This document shows, piece by piece, positions 62,549 through 64,000 of a stretch of DNA of 64,000 bases (its first letter is position 1; every line of letters starts with the position of its first letter). Below the pieces are notes generated by a model. It worked only from the letters and a program-made list of their open reading frames with translations. It searched no databases and was not told the origin of the DNA. The position numbers and the translations under genes were made by a program. The stretch covers positions 1-64,000 of the forward strand of contig NZ_CAKMSB010000007.1 of assembly GCF_928381405.1 (NCBI RefSeq), in the 5' to 3' direction. Source of the DNA: Rothia nasisuis (GTDB lineage Bacteria; Actinomycetota; Actinomycetes; Actinomycetales; Micrococcaceae).

Positions 62549-63073
62549 CTAGCGGTGCCCACTAAAGAAATCGGTCAGGAGCTGCGCACAGTCAGCTTCA
62601 AGCACCCCAGGATAGACCTCAACCCAGTGGTTGACCTTGCGGTCACGCAACACATCATAGACGCTCCCTGAAGCCCCTGTCTTTTCCTCCCATGCACCCA
62701 TGATGACTGTGGGTAGGCGGGCCAGCAAAATCGCCCCGGCACACATAAGACAGGGTTCGAGCGTGACCACCAGGGTGCAACCGTCAAGCCGCCAGGTTCC
62801 CAGGTGCTCTGCGGCCTGGCGGATGGCCAGCACCTCCGCGTGGGCGGTGGGGTCTGCGTCAACTTCGCGCCGGTTATGCCCCCGCCCAATCACCTGCCCG
62901 CTGGCATCTACCACAATCGCCCCGATGGGTACATCGGCATGAATCAGGGCCAGTTTAGCCTGGTCTATGGCCTGATACATGAGGGCCTCATGGGCTGAGT
63001 TTCGGGGGCGGTTGGTGAAGGCTGGGCGGGGCATGGTTCTTTCGTCGAGAGTGTGATGAGTCAGGTCACTCAC
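62549..63073 (-). CDS. tadA: tRNA-specific adenosine deaminase
   Basis: The 174-residue deaminase has zinc-site residues His78 and Glu80 (TAHAEVLA) and Cys108/Cys111 (EPCLMCAGAI). It makes inosine at the wobble position of tRNA-Arg(ACG). GTG start at 63073 with AAGGAG 7 bases ahead; the N-terminal ~25 residues are an extension relative to E. coli TadA. Confidence 0.92.
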   Translation of the reverse strand: MSDLTHHTLDERTMPRPAFTNRPRNSAHEALMYQAIDQAKLALIHADVPIGAIVVDASGQVIGRGHNRREVDADPTAHAEVLAIRQAAEHLGTWRLDGCTLVVTLEPCLMCAGAILLARLPTVIMGAWEEKTGASGSVYDVLRDRKVNHWVEVYPGVLEADCAQLLTDFFSGHR

Positions 63074-63097
63074 AGCTGACTCCTTGAACGGAGCCAG

Positions 63098-64000
63098 CTA
63101 GTGGGTTACGGCAAGTGCGTAGGGCAGGACGCCGGTAGCACCTGCTGCGCGCAGGGCGCGGGCAGTGACGGTGGTTGACCAGCGTGAGTCTATTCTATCG
63201 GTGACCAGCAGAACAGGCCCGGGGCTGGCTGCCAGGTAGTCTGCCGCTGACACAGGCAGGCGATAGGCACTCAACACGCCGGCGCAGCGAAAAACACTGT
63301 TACCGCCAAAATGAGCGGGAGCACCCACCATCTCAAAGTCTCCCAGGTCAACCAGCTGCCCTGCGGCGGCGATACCGCGGGCCAGCGTTGAGGCTAGTTG
63401 CGGGCGCACCGGAGAGGGCAGGCCAATCACCGCCGTGGGGCGCTGTTTCCAGCCCCAATCGCGGAGCACCCCCAGGCTGGCCTGACCCAGGTCAGCAGGG
63501 ACGGGGCCGTCCACGGGGTTGCCGTCTGGGCCGGGGGCAAAGATTTCGCGCAGACGGTTGCCCCAGCCTAGGTCAGTGAGGCGGGCCAGTGCACGGCCCT
63601 CTTCAGCCCGTTCCGCTTCAGCTATTTTGCCGCGCAGAGGTTTGCCCGTAACCTCATGGGCTGCACCGGGCACCAGCTGCCCTAGGCCGGAGGGCCACAT
63701 ACCGCGCGGCTCAACAGGTACCCCGGCGCGCGCCAAGGTTGCACCAGCACGTTCGGTCAGCGAGCGGTCATAGTCGGTGGGGTACCAGGGCCCAGCACAC
63801 ACGTCACAGATACCGCAAGGCGCTGCGGTTGTGTCGTCCAGCTCATGAACTAAAAAGACCATGCGGCAGGTATCGGTCTGCTGATAGGCCAGCATGGATT
63901 GCTGTTCGCGTTGACGGGCCTGGCGCACGCGGGCGTAGCGCGGGGCATCATAATGCCAAGGCGCACCCGTTGCTACCCAGCCGCGGGAGCCGCGCTCAGC
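63098..64000 (-). CDS. recQ: RecQ-type ATP-dependent DNA helicase, C-terminal part (5' end outside window)
   Basis: The frame is open to the right edge; 300 C-terminal residues are visible. The RecQ zinc-site end PCGICDVC follows TDTCRM with the first cysteine. After it come a winged-helix-like region and a C-terminal stretch VLLVTDRIDSRWSTTVTARA resembling a phosphoribosyltransferase fold, as found on some actinobacterial RecQ proteins. The helicase motifs lie outside the window. tadA follows 24 bases downstream. Confidence 0.82.
   Translation of the reverse strand, partial: AERGSRGWVATGAPWHYDAPRYARVRQARQREQQSMLAYQQTDTCRMVFLVHELDDTTAAPCGICDVCAGPWYPTDYDRSLTERAGATLARAGVPVEPRGMWPSGLGQLVPGAAHEVTGKPLRGKIAEAERAEEGRALARLTDLGWGNRLREIFAPGPDGNPVDGPVPADLGQASLGVLRDWGWKQRPTAVIGLPSPVRPQLASTLARGIAAAGQLVDLGDFEMVGAPAHFGGNSVFRCAGVLSAYRLPVSAADYLAASPGPVLLVTDRIDSRWSTTVTARALRAAGATGVLPYALAVTH

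Noticed and set aside
1-64000. CRISPR arrays, insertion sequences, prophage modules, rRNA genes, replication origin
   Set aside because: No regularly spaced repeats, transposase or phage structural genes, rRNA sequence or DnaA-box cluster were seen anywhere in the window.

Overview
The window is chromosomal DNA from a high-GC actinobacterium. Most genes have GC-rich third codon positions. Several ORFs have a TAnnnT box 6-7 bases ahead of ATG, as in leaderless actinobacterial mRNAs. The gene set (MetQNI, Bkd complex, OpuC, CstA, a Dpp-type sialic acid importer with Nan/Nag enzymes) fits the Micrococcaceae, and Rothia or a close relative is my best guess; that is an inference from gene content, not from a marker gene. 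No rRNA, CRISPR array, transposase or prophage is visible.

Bases 1-11603 are the most unusual part. They hold a truncated WXG100 gene, a transmembrane Ser/Thr kinase, a 999-residue coiled-coil lipoprotein, a membrane-anchored receptor with a periplasmic-binding-protein fold, and a 1433-residue FHA-FtsK/SpoIIIE ATPase of EssC architecture. This looks like a divergent type VII secretion (ESX/Ess-like) locus in which the usual EssA, EssB, EsaA and EsaB genes are not recognisable and unrelated-looking proteins sit in their place. A HAD phosphatase and a small membrane protein follow, closed by a strong terminator at 13033.

Bases 13256-16038 are metQ-metN-metI (methionine import). Bases 16273-27857 form a sialic acid and amino sugar cluster: a GntR regulator faces a four-gene ABC importer (one gene a permease-ATPase fusion), then nanA, nanK and nanE, with divergent nagB/nagA next to it. 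Together they take N-acetylneuraminate to fructose-6-phosphate. After an acyl-CoA ligase and an acetyltransferase comes a response regulator, histidine kinase and degenerate sensor operon (31641-34739). A one-kilobase stretch without a recognisable gene (34740-35795) holds several strong hairpins, a tRNA-Gly 3' fragment and a dispersed palindromic repeat.

Bases 35796-39491 encode a branched-chain 2-oxoacid dehydrogenase (bkdABC order on the minus strand). An aminotransferase, tRNA-Thr, a CitE-like lyase and an ABC exporter divergent from a two-component system follow. Then come an acyltransferase, CstA with its YbdD partner, a quinone oxidoreductase, tRNA-Ser(TGA), an opuC compatible-solute operon, tRNA-Ser(GCT), a SixA-like phosphatase, an esterase-like hydrolase, a receiver-less OmpR-type regulator and upp. 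A small accessory islet with a DUF3800 gene lies at the 3' end of tRNA-Ser(CGA). The window ends with a TetR regulator, tadA and the C-terminal part of a RecQ helicase.
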